Positions 17,214 to 26,122 of a stretch of 44,717 nt of DNA are shown here, one piece after another. A program made the position numbers and the translations under genes. Position 1 is the stretch's first letter. Each line of letters begins with the position of its first letter. Source of the stretch: Pseudomonas aegrilactucae (GTDB lineage Bacteria; Pseudomonadota; Gammaproteobacteria; Pseudomonadales; Pseudomonadaceae); the NCBI RefSeq assembly GCF_019168305.1, contig NZ_JAHTBI010000122.1:1-44717 (forward strand), read 5' to 3'. The notes under the pieces are model-generated. The model worked only from the letters and a program-made list of their open reading frames with translations, searched no databases and was not told the origin of the DNA.

Positions 17214-18584
17214 ATGCGTTGCCTGATATTGATGTGCCTGTTGCTCGGCGCCACGCCGGGGTTTGCCCTGGACCGTAGCCAGGTCGAAGGCTACCTGCTG
17301 GAAAATGGCCTGCAGGTGCTGCTCAAGAGCGGCTACGAGCGCGACCACGTGTCGATTCGACTGGTGGTGGGGATCGGCTTCGACGACTTCCCGTGCGAGC
17401 GTCAGGAGCTCCCGCACCTGCTCGAGCACCTGCTGTTCAGCGGCATCGACGACAGCGGTGAAGGCGGCCTGGAAACACGCATGCAGGCACTGGGCGGGGA
17501 ATGGAACGCCTACACCAGCAGCGCCGATACGACCTTTGTCATCGAAGCCCCGGCGCGCAACCAGCGCAAGGTGCTCGACCTGCTGCTGGCGGCGCTTCAC
17601 GACACGCAAATAGACGAAAAGGCCCTGCAGGTATCGAAGAAAATCGTCGAACGTGAGGATGGCGGGCACTACACCCACCTGCAGCGCTGGCTGGATCGCC
17701 AGGACGTGGGGCACCGCGCCAGCGATCAGCTGGCCGTGGAGCTGGGGCTCAAATGCGCCGAGCGCTCCTCCGTGCAGGACATGACCCTGGCGCAAGTGCA
17801 GGACCTGCGCCAGCACTGGTACGCGCCCAACAACATGAGCCTGATCGTGGTCGGCGGCCTGGACCGGCTGTTGCCGGCCTACCTGGAGCGCACCTACGGC
17901 CAGCTGGAACCGGTGGAGCCCGGTGAGCGCCGCGTGCTTGAGGGTGTCACGCATGCGGCAGAGCCGCGCCGCGAGCTGACCCGCGGCGGGCTGGGCGAGA
18001 GTGCGCGGCTGCACTGGCTGTTCCTCGAGCCGGTATTGGACGAGGGGCATGACCAGACCTACGACCTGCTGCAGCGCTACCTGGACTGGGCGCTGTACCA
18101 CGAGCTGCGCCTGCAGCATGGGTTGTCGTACGGGCCCTCGGTACAGCGCGAAAGCTTTGGCGACACCGGCCTGCTGAGCCTGAATGCCGACGTGGACCGC
18201 GACCAGGTGGAGCAGGCCGAGCGTCTGCTGGGGCAGATGATCGAGCGCCTGCGCAAGGACGGGCTGGACCCGGCAACATTCGAACGCATCAAGGGCGCGG
18301 CAATCGCACGTGAATCGTGGACCAGCCAGGGCAACAGTGCGCTGGCCGATTACTACTGGGGCGCGCTGAACGACTATGCCGAGGGCCGGGTAGGCGAGCC
18401 CAGGCAACGGCTGCGCGACGTCAGCCTGGCGGATGCAGACGCGGCGCTCAAGGGGCTGTTCGCCGCGCCGGGGTATGTGCGGGTGGAGAAACCGTTGCTG
18501 GGGTATGACCAGCTGTACGGGCTGGGGGCGCTGGGGGTAGCGCTGGTGTTGGCGGCCTTGCTGCTATGGCGGCGACGCCGCTGA
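17214..18584 (+). CDS. Membrane-anchored M16-family zinc metallopeptidase
   Basis: A 456-aa peptidase with the inverted zinc motif HLLEH (68-72) inside LPHLLEHLLFSG, and the third ligand likely E148 in KKIVERE. An N-terminal signal peptide (to about residue 18) and a C-terminal helix (LYGLGALGVALVLAALLL) followed by four arginines predict a periplasmic enzyme tethered to the inner membrane. ATG 17214 is chosen over 17160 because it has an AAGGAAG site and begins the signal peptide directly; 17160 would overlap the upstream gene. M16B enzymes usually work as active/inactive pairs, but no partner gene is nearby. Substrate unknown. Confidence 0.85.
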   Translation: MRCLILMCLLLGATPGFALDRSQVEGYLLENGLQVLLKSGYERDHVSIRLVVGIGFDDFPCERQELPHLLEHLLFSGIDDSGEGGLETRMQALGGEWNAYTSSADTTFVIEAPARNQRKVLDLLLAALHDTQIDEKALQVSKKIVEREDGGHYTHLQRWLDRQDVGHRASDQLAVELGLKCAERSSVQDMTLAQVQDLRQHWYAPNNMSLIVVGGLDRLLPAYLERTYGQLEPVEPGERRVLEGVTHAAEPRRELTRGGLGESARLHWLFLEPVLDEGHDQTYDLLQRYLDWALYHELRLQHGLSYGPSVQRESFGDTGLLSLNADVDRDQVEQAERLLGQMIERLRKDGLDPATFERIKGAAIARESWTSQGNSALADYYWGALNDYAEGRVGEPRQRLRDVSLADADAALKGLFAAPGYVRVEKPLLGYDQLYGLGALGVALVLAALLLWRRRR

Positions 18585-18588
18585 CGCT

Positions 18589-18661
18589 TTCGCTGGCAAG
18601 CCAGCTCCCACAGGGTCATGTGTACACCGCATGACCCTGTGGGAGCTGGCTTGCCAGCGAA
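18589..18661. repeat. Inverted pair of REP elements
   Basis: Two perfect 32-bp inverted arms (18589-18620 and 18630-18661) with a 9-nt spacer, starting 4 nt after the M16 stop. Each arm contains the GCTGGCAAGCCAGC core and a CCCACAGGG tail. The pair can form a long mRNA hairpin that protects or terminates the upstream transcript. Confidence 0.93.
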
Positions 18662-18733
18662 GGGGCCATTACTGACACCCCAAAGCAGCGTATCCTGTAA
18701 CAGATTTTTACCTCACCCTGCGAACACCCCATC

Positions 18734-19756
18734 ATGCCTCCACTTCTCCAGCGCCTGATCAACCTGATAAAGCGCTATCCCGGGGTTATCGCCCTCGGCG
18801 GTTTCATCTCCGGTATCGGCAGCTTCATGCTGGTCGACCGTCAGGAAAGCCTGGCCAGCTGGGTCGCGATCCTGATGCTGGTGAGCTGGTTGTGGCTGAT
18901 GTTCGAGAACACCTTCACCCAGCTGTTCACCCGTGTGTTCAAGCGCGAGATCCCACAGCCGCTGCTGCGCTACGCCACGCAGATGATCCACCAGGAAAGC
19001 CTGTTCTTCGTGCTGCCGTTCTTTTTCGTCACCACCACCTGGAACAGCGGCCAACTGGTGTTCACCGGGCTGCTGGCCGGCGCCGGGCTGGTCTCGATCG
19101 TCGACCCGCTGTACTACAGGTGGCTGGCCCCGCGGCGCTGGCTGTTCCTCGCCCTGCACACCCTGACGCTGTTCGCCGCGCTGCTCACCGCACTGCCGAT
19201 CATCCTGCACCTGACCACCTCGCAGAGCTTCAAGCTGGCCCTGGGCATTGCCATGCTGCTGTCGTTCCCCAGCCTTGCCAGCAGCTTCCCGATCAGCCAC
19301 TGGCGGCGCGGCCTGATGCTGGTGGTGATGACCCTGGCGGTCGGCGCCGGCGGCTGGCTGCTGCGCTTCTGGGTGCCGCCCGCCACCTTGTGGATGACCG
19401 AGGTGGCGATCAGCAGCGAGCTGCAGAACCGCACCCCCGGCGAGAGCCTCAAGCAGGTCGGCGCCAGCCAGATCCGCAGCGCCGGGCTGTACGCCTACAC
19501 CGCCATCAAGGCCCCGCGCGGGCTCAACGAGCGTATCTACCACGTGTGGAAACAGGACGGCAAAGAGGTCGATCGCATCGCCCTGAACATCAACGGCGGG
19601 CGCAAGGAAGGCTACCGCGCCTGGACCCATAAACAGGTGTTCCCGCCCAACCCGGTCGGCAACTGGCAGGTGCGCGTGCTGACCGAGGACGGCCAGGTGA
19701 TCGGCGTGCTGCGCTTCGAAGTGGTTGATGACGGTCAAGCATCGGCCCGCAAGTGA
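18734..19756 (+). CDS. DUF5924/DUF2914 inner-membrane protein
   Basis: A 340-aa protein with about seven hydrophobic helices in the first 220 residues (DUF5924-like), followed by a soluble periplasmic DUF2914 domain (about 235-330) with the segments RIYHVWKQDGKEVDRIALNING, WTHKQVFPPNPVGNWQVRVLTEDGQVIG. The second domain resembles a small beta fold. Function is unknown. It lies 52 nt upstream of the MCE transport operon on the same strand and may be co-transcribed with it. Confidence 0.8.
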   Translation: MPPLLQRLINLIKRYPGVIALGGFISGIGSFMLVDRQESLASWVAILMLVSWLWLMFENTFTQLFTRVFKREIPQPLLRYATQMIHQESLFFVLPFFFVTTTWNSGQLVFTGLLAGAGLVSIVDPLYYRWLAPRRWLFLALHTLTLFAALLTALPIILHLTTSQSFKLALGIAMLLSFPSLASSFPISHWRRGLMLVVMTLAVGAGGWLLRFWVPPATLWMTEVAISSELQNRTPGESLKQVGASQIRSAGLYAYTAIKAPRGLNERIYHVWKQDGKEVDRIALNINGGRKEGYRAWTHKQVFPPNPVGNWQVRVLTEDGQVIGVLRFEVVDDGQASARK

Positions 19757-19808
19757 CGCTATGCTCTGAGGCGGCGCACTGGAGCGCCGGCCGGCCCGCC
19801 AGGAGCTT

Positions 19809-20957
19809 ATGACCACCACCGTCACCCCCGCCAGCGCCACCCTCGATACCACGCGCAGCCCGGCCTGCCTGCGCATCACCGGCGACTGGACCCTGGCCAA
19901 CTACACTCGCCTCAAGCACAGCACCGAGGCCCTCGCCGGGCAGTACGACGCCAGCGCCGAGGTCGACCTCGCGCCCCTGGGCAAGCTCGACACCGCCGGC
20001 GCCTCGCTGCTGGTCGAGCTGCTCGGGGCCGAACGCCTGGCGCGACTGGCCGACGACCACGCCAGCCCCTTGTCCGCCGCCGACCGCGCGCTGCTGCACA
20101 CGGTGTACTGCTCGCTGCAGGACTACTGCATCCCGGTGCGTCAGCCCGAAGTGCCGGTGCTCACCCAGTTGCTCAGCCGCATCGGCCGCGCGGTCGATGT
20201 GCTGTGGCAGGACACCCGCCAACTGCTCGGCTTCATCGGCCTGATCATCGCCACCCTGGCCAGGCGCCTGCTGCAGCCGCGGCGCTGGCGCATGACCGCG
20301 GTGGTGGCGCACATCGAGCAGACCGGGCTGGATGCCGCGCCCATCGTCGCCTTGCTGACCTTTCTGGTGGGGGCCGTGGTGGCGTTCCTCGGGGCCACGG
20401 TACTGGCCAGCTTCGGTGCGAGCATCTTCACCGTCGACCTGGTGGCCTTCTCGTTCCTGCGTGAGTTCGGCGTGCTGCTGACCGCGATCCTGATGGCCGG
20501 GCGCACCGCCAGTGCCTTCACCGCGCAAATCGGCTCGATGAAGGCCAACGAAGAGATCGACGCGATCCGCACCCTCGGCCTGGACCCGGTCGAGCTGCTG
20601 GTGATCCCGCGGGTACTGGCGCTGCTGATCGCGCTACCGCTGCTGACCTTCCTGGCGATGCTCTGCGGCATCCTCGGTGGTGCCGTGGTGTGCGCCGTGT
20701 CGCTGGACATCTCGCCGGCGATGTTCCTCTCGCTGCTGGAGAGCGACATCGGCGTACAGCATTTCCTGGTAGGCCTGGCCAAGGCACCGTTCTTTGCCTT
20801 CCTGATCGCCGCCATCGGCTGCCTGGAGGGCTTCAAGGTCAGCGGCAGCGCCGAATCGGTCGGCGCCCACACCACCTCGGCGGTGGTGCAGTCGATCTTC
20901 GTGGTGATCGTGCTGGACGCGGTGTTCGCGCTGTTTTTCATGGAGATGAGCTGGTGA
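19809..20957 (+). CDS. MlaE-like ABC permease with an N-terminal STAS domain
   Basis: A 382-aa fusion. Residues 1 to about 110 form a STAS-like domain (LRITGDWTLANYT... and VDLAPLGKLDTAGASLLVELL), the role played by separate MlaB in the Mla system. The rest is an MlaE-type permease with GRTASAFTAQIGSMKANEEIDAI and LDPVELLVIPRVLALLIALPLL. It builds the membrane core of a lipid-moving MCE transporter. It overlaps the ATPase gene by 4 nt (GTGA). The built-in STAS domain sets it apart from canonical Mla/Ttg2. Confidence 0.92.
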   Translation: MTTTVTPASATLDTTRSPACLRITGDWTLANYTRLKHSTEALAGQYDASAEVDLAPLGKLDTAGASLLVELLGAERLARLADDHASPLSAADRALLHTVYCSLQDYCIPVRQPEVPVLTQLLSRIGRAVDVLWQDTRQLLGFIGLIIATLARRLLQPRRWRMTAVVAHIEQTGLDAAPIVALLTFLVGAVVAFLGATVLASFGASIFTVDLVAFSFLREFGVLLTAILMAGRTASAFTAQIGSMKANEEIDAIRTLGLDPVELLVIPRVLALLIALPLLTFLAMLCGILGGAVVCAVSLDISPAMFLSLLESDIGVQHFLVGLAKAPFFAFLIAAIGCLEGFKVSGSAESVGAHTTSAVVQSIFVVIVLDAVFALFFMEMSW

Positions 20958-21751
20958 GTGCCCCCAACGAGCGTGACACGGTCATCCAGGCGCGCGGGCT
21001 GTGCAACCGCTTCGGCACCCAGAGCGTGCACGAGCAGCTCGACCTGGACCTGTACCGCGGCGAGATCCTGGCCGTGGTCGGCGGCTCGGGCAGCGGCAAG
21101 TCGGTGCTGCTGCGCAGCATCGTCGGCCTGCGCCGGCCCAACGAGGGCCAGGTCAAGGTGTTCGGCCAGGACCTGAGCCAGGCCAGCGACGAGCAGCGTT
21201 CACAGGTCGAGCGCCGCTTCGGCGTGCTGTTCCAGAAGGGCGCACTGTTCTCCTCGCTGACCGTCACCGAAAACGTCGCGCTGGCGCTGATCGAGCACGC
21301 GGGCCTGAGCCGCGACGATGCCGAGCACCTGGCCGGGGTCAAGCTGGCCCTGGCCGGGCTGCCGCTGTCGGCGGCCGACAAGTACCCGGCCTCGCTGTCC
21401 GGCGGCATGATCAAGCGCGCCGCACTGGCGCGTGCCCTGGCGCTGGACCCGGACATCCTGTTTCTCGACGAACCCACCGCCGGCCTCGACCCGATCGGCG
21501 CGGCGGCCTTCGACCAGTTGATCCTGACCCTGCGCGACGCGCTGGGCCTGAGCGTGTTGCTGATCACCCATGACCTGGACACGCTCTACACCATCACCGA
21601 CCGCGTCGCCGTGCTGGCGCAGAAGAAGGTGCTGGTGGCCGGGCCCATCGGCCAGGTCTCGGAAACCGACGACCCGTGGATCCACGACTACTTTCATGGC
21701 CCGCGCGGCCGGGCGGCCTACCAGGCCGCCACAGCGCTCAAGGAGCATTGA
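20954..21751 (+). CDS. MlaF-like ABC transporter ATPase
   Basis: A 265-aa ATPase with Walker A GGSGSGKS (43-50), the Q-loop region GVLFQKGALFSSLTVTENVAL typical of MlaF, signature LSGGMIKRAALARAL, Walker B DILFLDEPTAGLDP and the switch histidine ITHD. It starts with GTG inside the end of the permease gene, so translation is coupled. It drives the MCE complex from the cytoplasmic face. Confidence 0.94.
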   Translation: MSAPNERDTVIQARGLCNRFGTQSVHEQLDLDLYRGEILAVVGGSGSGKSVLLRSIVGLRRPNEGQVKVFGQDLSQASDEQRSQVERRFGVLFQKGALFSSLTVTENVALALIEHAGLSRDDAEHLAGVKLALAGLPLSAADKYPASLSGGMIKRAALARALALDPDILFLDEPTAGLDPIGAAAFDQLILTLRDALGLSVLLITHDLDTLYTITDRVAVLAQKKVLVAGPIGQVSETDDPWIHDYFHGPRGRAAYQAATALKEH

Positions 21752-21752
21752 G

Positions 21753-22691
21753 ATGGAAACCCGCGCACACCATGTCCTGATCGGCCTGATCACCGTGCTG
21801 GTGGTGGCCGGCGCCATGCTGTTCGGCCTGTGGCTGGCCAAGTCGAGCGTCGACAGCACCTTCAAGGACTACGAGGTGGTGTTCAACGAGGCCGTCAGCG
21901 GCCTGTCCAAGGGCAGCGCCGTGCAGTACAGCGGGATCAAGGTGGGCGACGTGATCAACCTGCGCCTGGACCCCAACGACCCGCGCCGGGTACTGGCGCA
22001 CATCCGCCTGAGTGCCGAAACCCCGGTCAAGCAGGACACCCAGGCCAAGCTGACGCTCACCGGTGTCACCGGCACCTCGCTGATCCAGCTCAGTGGTGGC
22101 ACCCCGCAGAGCCCACCACTGCAAGGCAAGGGCGGCAAGCTGCCGGTCATCATCGCCTCGCCTTCGCCGATTGCGCGTCTGCTCAACGACAGCAGCGACC
22201 TGGTGACCAACATCAACCTGCTGCTGCACAACGCCAACCGGCTGTTCTCCGAAGAGAACGCCACGCGCCTGGGGGCGACTCTGGCCAACCTCGAACAGAC
22301 CACCGGCGCGATTGCCGGCCAGCGCGACGATATCCGCGTGGCGATCCAGCAGATGGCCCAGGTCGGCAAGCAGGCCGGCGACGCGCTGGAGCAGACCAGC
22401 AAACTGATGCGCAGCGCCAACAGCCTGCTGGGCAGCGAAGGCAGGCAGATCGTCGGCAGTGCCGAGCAGGCCATGCAGTCGCTGGCGCGCAGTACCGCCA
22501 CCATCAACGCCCTGCTCGACGACAACCGCGAGGCCATCAACGGTGGTGCCCAGGGCTTCAACGAACTGGCGCCGGCGATCCGTGAGCTGCGCGATACCCT
22601 GACATCGTTGAAGGGCATCTCCCAGCGCCTGGAAGCCAACCCCAGCGGCTACCTGCTGGGCCGTGACAAAAACAAGGAGTTCACCCCATGA
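21753..22691 (+). CDS. MlaD-like MCE-domain protein
   Basis: A 312-aa protein with one N-terminal transmembrane helix (HVLIGLITVLVVAGAMLFGLWLA), then an MCE domain (about 38-120: FNEAVSGLSKGSAVQYSGIKVGDVINLRLDPNDPRR) and a long helical, Gln/Ala-rich C-terminal region (about 150-300). MCE rings form the periplasmic lipid conduit. The long helical tail suggests a needle-like barrel longer than in MlaD (about 180 aa). It starts 1 nt after the ATPase stop and overlaps the lipoprotein gene by 4 nt. Confidence 0.92.
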   Translation: METRAHHVLIGLITVLVVAGAMLFGLWLAKSSVDSTFKDYEVVFNEAVSGLSKGSAVQYSGIKVGDVINLRLDPNDPRRVLAHIRLSAETPVKQDTQAKLTLTGVTGTSLIQLSGGTPQSPPLQGKGGKLPVIIASPSPIARLLNDSSDLVTNINLLLHNANRLFSEENATRLGATLANLEQTTGAIAGQRDDIRVAIQQMAQVGKQAGDALEQTSKLMRSANSLLGSEGRQIVGSAEQAMQSLARSTATINALLDDNREAINGGAQGFNELAPAIRELRDTLTSLKGISQRLEANPSGYLLGRDKNKEFTP

Positions 22692-23296
22692 GCCGCACCC
22701 GCCGCGCCGTTGCCCTGGCCATGCTGCTGAGCCTGAGCAGCGCCTGCTCGATCCTGCCCCAGGCCGAGCCTGCCGACGTCTACCGCCTGCCGGCCGCGCA
22801 GGCCGTGCGCAGCAGCGCAGCCGGCGAGGGCTGGACGCTGCGCATCAACAAGCCGCTGGCCAGCGAAGTGCTCAACTCACCGCGCATCGCCGTGGTGCCG
22901 GCCGGCGACCTGATCAGCAGCTACAAGGGTGCGCGCTGGGCCGACCCGGCGCCGGCGCTGTTGCGCAACCGCATGCTCGATGCGTTCCAGCGCGACGGCC
23001 GCGTGCAACGGGTCAGTGCCGACGACGCCAACCTGCAGGCCGACTACGAGGTCGTCGGCGAACTGCAGGCGTTCCAGAGCGAATACAGCGCGGCGGGGCT
23101 TGCCGTGGTGGTGCGCCTGGATGCACGGCTGGTGCAGGGGCGCACCCAGCGCGTACTGGCCAGCCGCAGCTTCGAGGTACGCCAGCCGGTGGCGCAGACG
23201 CAGGTACCGGCGGTGGTCAGCGGTTTTGGCCAGGCCAGTGACCGGCTGATGGCGCAGTTGGTGGACTGGACCGTGGCTCAGGCAAAGAACCAGTAG
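22688..23296 (+). CDS. PqiC-like ABC-type transport auxiliary lipoprotein
   Basis: A 202-aa lipoprotein with a type II signal peptide (MLLSLSSACS; lipidated C about residue 19) and the ABC-transport auxiliary fold: VYRLPAAQ, WTLRINKPLASEVLNSPRIAVVP and YEVVGELQAFQSEYS. It probably sits on the inner face of the outer membrane and receives the MCE conduit, as PqiC does. ATGA overlap with the MCE gene. Its last 19 nt overlap the 3' end of the convergent gene on the other strand. Confidence 0.9.
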   Translation: MSRTRRAVALAMLLSLSSACSILPQAEPADVYRLPAAQAVRSSAAGEGWTLRINKPLASEVLNSPRIAVVPAGDLISSYKGARWADPAPALLRNRMLDAFQRDGRVQRVSADDANLQADYEVVGELQAFQSEYSAAGLAVVVRLDARLVQGRTQRVLASRSFEVRQPVAQTQVPAVVSGFGQASDRLMAQLVDWTVAQAKNQ

Positions 23297-24507
23297 CACA
23301 CCGCGATGGCCGCCACCACGCCGGCCAGCTCCGCCAGCAGCGCGCAGCCCACGGCGTGGCGGGCACGCTGGATGCCGACCGCGCCGAAATACACCGCCAG
23401 CACGTAGAAGGTGGTCTCGGTGCTGCCCTGAATGGTCGCCGCCACCAGCGCCGGGAAGCTGTCCACGCCGTGGGTCTGCATGGTCTCGATCAGCATGGCC
23501 CGCGCCGCACTGCCGGAGAACGGCTTGACCATCGCGGTGGGCAGGGCGTCGACGAAGCGCGTGTCCCAGCCCAGCCACTCGACCACATGGCGGATGCCGT
23601 CCAGGCCGAACTCCAGCGCACCGGAGGCGCGCAGCACGCCCACCGCGCAGAGCATCGCCACCAGATACGGCAACAGGCTCCTGGCCACGTCGAAGCCTTC
23701 CTTGGCACCTTCGACGAAGGTTTCGTACACCTTCACCCGCTTGAACGCGCCAATCAGCAGGAACAGCATGATCAGGCCGAACAGCGTGAGGTTGCCCAGC
23801 AGCGATGACAGGGTGGCCAGCGCAGTGGCCGAGAGCCCGGCCAGCAGCGCCATGAAGCCGCCCAGCAACAGCGCACCGGGGATCAGGTAGGCGAGTACCA
23901 CCGGGTCCCACAGGCGCAGGCGCTGCATCACCGCCACCGCCAGCAGGCCGACCAGGGTAGAGGCACTGGTGGCCAGCAGGATCGGCAGGAACACCAGGGT
24001 CGGGTCCATCGCGCCCTGCTGGGCGCGGTACATGAAGATGGTCACCGGCAGCAGCGTCAGTGACGAGGCGTTGAGCACCAGGAACAGGATCTGTGCGTTG
24101 CTGGCGGTGGTGGAGCTAGGGTTGAGCTCCTGCAGCGCACGCATGGCCTTGAGGCCGATGGGCGTGGCGGCGTTGTCCAGGCCCAGGCCGTTGGCGGCGA
24201 AATTCAGGGTGATCAGGCCCAGCGCCGGATGGCCGGGCGGCACGTCGGGCATCAGGCGCCGGAACAGCGGGCCGAGCACCTTGGCCAGCCAGTCGACGAT
24301 GCCGGCCTTCTCGGCGATGTTGAGAAAGCCCAGCCACAGGGTGAGGGTGCCGAACAGCAGCACCATGACCTCGACCGACAGCTTGGCCATGGCGAAGATG
24401 CTCTCGACCATGGCGGCGAAAATGCCGGCGTTGCCGCCGACCAGCCACTGCGCCAGTGCGGAGATGGCGGCTACCACGAAAAAGCCGAGCCAGAGGCCAT
24501 TGAGCAT
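23278..24507 (-). CDS. SpmA/SpmB-type (nucleoside-recognition 'Gate' domain) membrane protein
   Basis: A 409-aa multi-pass protein that joins two Gate domains corresponding to the separate spore maturation proteins SpmA and SpmB of Bacillus: the first around LNFAANGLGLDNAATPIGLKAMRALQELN, the second around RSLLPYLVAMLCAVGVLRASGAL and GSTETTFYVLAVYFGAVGI. Start 24507 follows an AAGGGA site; the longer frame back to 24654 uses a TTG and translates a REP element, so it is rejected. Such fusions occur in many non-sporulating Gram-negatives; transport or scaffold roles are guesses. Its 3' end overlaps the MCE lipoprotein gene by 19 nt. Confidence 0.85.
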   Translation of the reverse strand: MLNGLWLGFFVVAAISALAQWLVGGNAGIFAAMVESIFAMAKLSVEVMVLLFGTLTLWLGFLNIAEKAGIVDWLAKVLGPLFRRLMPDVPPGHPALGLITLNFAANGLGLDNAATPIGLKAMRALQELNPSSTTASNAQILFLVLNASSLTLLPVTIFMYRAQQGAMDPTLVFLPILLATSASTLVGLLAVAVMQRLRLWDPVVLAYLIPGALLLGGFMALLAGLSATALATLSSLLGNLTLFGLIMLFLLIGAFKRVKVYETFVEGAKEGFDVARSLLPYLVAMLCAVGVLRASGALEFGLDGIRHVVEWLGWDTRFVDALPTAMVKPFSGSAARAMLIETMQTHGVDSFPALVAATIQGSTETTFYVLAVYFGAVGIQRARHAVGCALLAELAGVVAAIAVCYWFFA

Positions 24508-24564
24508 TGGTCGTTTCCCTTGCAAGTTGGGGGGCATGATAGCGGGGTGTCGGTATCGCCGCCA

Positions 24565-24635
24565 TCGCTGGCAAGCCAGCTCCCACAGGGTTTTGCGGTG
24601 CTCACGAAACCCTGTGGGAGCTGGCTTGCCAGCGA
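24565..24635. repeat. Inverted pair of REP elements
   Basis: Two 29-bp inverted arms (24565-24593, 24607-24635) around a 13-nt loop, with the same core and CCCACAGGG tail as the other REPs here. It lies upstream of the SpmA/B-type start and downstream of gltP. Confidence 0.92.
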
Positions 24636-24653
24636 AGCTTTTAGAAGACAACA

Positions 24654-24679
24654 AAAAGCCCCGACAAGTCGGGGCTTTT
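24654..24679 (-). terminator. Rho-independent terminator of gltP (bidirectional in form)
   Basis: AAAAGCCCCGAC pairs with GTCGGGGCTTTT around a 2-nt loop, 22 nt after the gltP stop. T-tracts exist on both strands. Confidence 0.92.
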
Positions 24680-24700
24680 GTGTTTCAGACAGTCAGCACC

Positions 24701-26032
24701 TTAGTGGTGAGCGGTCTCGCCGGCCGGCGCCGGATCCTTGCTGCGCCAGTGTGGCAGCGAGTTCCAGTAGGCCTGGCCCTTGGCGTCGTCGTACATGCCT
24801 TCCCAGCGCGAGATCACCAGCACTGCCAGGGCGTTGCCGATCACGTTCAGGGCGGTACGTGCCATGTCCATGATGCGGTCCACACCGGCGATGAACGCCA
24901 GGCCTTCCAGCGGGATGCCCACGCTGCCCAGGGTCGCCAGCAGTACCACGAAGGACACGCCCGGCACACCGGCAATACCCTTGGAGGTGACCATCAGGGT
25001 CAGCACCAGCAGCAACTGCTGGCTGATCGACAGGTCGATGCCGTACAGCTGCGCGATGAAGATCGCTGCAATGCTCTGGTACAGGGTCGACCCGTCCAGG
25101 TTGAACGAGTAGCCGGTCGGCACCACGAAGCTGCAGATGGCTTTGGGCGAACCGTAGGCTTCCATCTTCTGGATCACGCGCGGCAGCACGGTCTCGGAGC
25201 TGGCGGTGGAGTAGGCCAGGATCAGCTCGTCCTTGAAGATGCGCATCAGCTTCAGGATCGAGAAGCCGAACAGGCGGGCGATCAGGCCCAGCACCATGAA
25301 GCCGAAGAAGGCGATGGCGAAGTACACCAGCAGCACCAGCTTGGCCAGCGGCAGCAGCGAGGCGAAGCCGAAGTTGGCCACGGTCACCGCGATCAGGGCG
25401 AATACACCGATCGGGGCGTAGTTCATGATCATGTGGGTGACCTTGAACATGGCTTCCGACACGCCCTGGAAGGTTTTCACCAGCGGGTCGCGGATGTCTG
25501 CCTGCAGGCTCGACAGGCCCAGGCCGAACAGTACCGAGAAGAAGATGATCGGCAGCATCTCGCCACGCATCAGCGCTGCGAAGATGTTCGACGGGATCAG
25601 GTTGAGGATGGTCTGGATGAACGCATGCTCATGCTGAACCTCGGCGGCCGTCGCCTGGTACTTGGAAATATCCACGGTACCCAAGGTGCTCATGTCGATG
25701 CCGGCGCCCGGGTGGAACACGTTGGCCAACACCAGGCCGACCACGATCGCGATGGTGGTCACCACCTCGAAATAGATGATGGTCTTGAGGCCGATACTGC
25801 CAAGTTTCTTCGCATCGCCAACCCCGGCGATACCCACGATCAGCGACGAGATCACGATCGGGATGACGATCATTTTGATCAGGCGAATGAAGATGTCACC
25901 TGCCGGTTGCAGGACGTTACTGATCCACCATGCCTTTTCTGCACTGAAATGGTTCAGCAGCGCCCCGATGGCGATCCCCAATACCAGACCGATGAGGATT
26001 TGCCAGGCGAGGCTTAGTTTTGCCTTCTTCAT
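24701..26032 (-). CDS. gltP: Proton (sodium)/glutamate-aspartate symporter
   Basis: A 443-aa dicarboxylate/amino acid:cation symporter of the GltP/GltT type. Signatures are FIRLIKMIVIPIVISSLIVGIAG (about 48-70), the GYSFNLDGSTLYQSIAAIFIAQ hairpin-1 region and TSKGIAGVPGVSFVVLLATL (HP2). About eight membrane helices plus two re-entrant loops are expected. It imports acidic amino acids and possibly C4-dicarboxylates. Transcribed alone, with a candidate sigma-54 promoter and AauR-like boxes upstream and a strong terminator downstream, which supports an acidic-amino-acid role rather than DctA. Confidence 0.92.
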   Translation of the reverse strand: MKKAKLSLAWQILIGLVLGIAIGALLNHFSAEKAWWISNVLQPAGDIFIRLIKMIVIPIVISSLIVGIAGVGDAKKLGSIGLKTIIYFEVVTTIAIVVGLVLANVFHPGAGIDMSTLGTVDISKYQATAAEVQHEHAFIQTILNLIPSNIFAALMRGEMLPIIFFSVLFGLGLSSLQADIRDPLVKTFQGVSEAMFKVTHMIMNYAPIGVFALIAVTVANFGFASLLPLAKLVLLVYFAIAFFGFMVLGLIARLFGFSILKLMRIFKDELILAYSTASSETVLPRVIQKMEAYGSPKAICSFVVPTGYSFNLDGSTLYQSIAAIFIAQLYGIDLSISQQLLLVLTLMVTSKGIAGVPGVSFVVLLATLGSVGIPLEGLAFIAGVDRIMDMARTALNVIGNALAVLVISRWEGMYDDAKGQAYWNSLPHWRSKDPAPAGETAHH

Positions 26033-26122
26033 GTCGTTACCCTTTGTTCAAGTGGTCACGGGCACTGCCTTGAAACCTGCACTCTAGAGCCGCTGAAAGC
26101 GATTTATCCGGAGTTTTGTCGA

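Noticed and set aside
24508..24654. N-terminal extension of the SpmA/B-type protein
   Set aside because: It begins with TTG and translates through a REP pair and the gltP terminator; ATG 24507 has a proper ribosome site.
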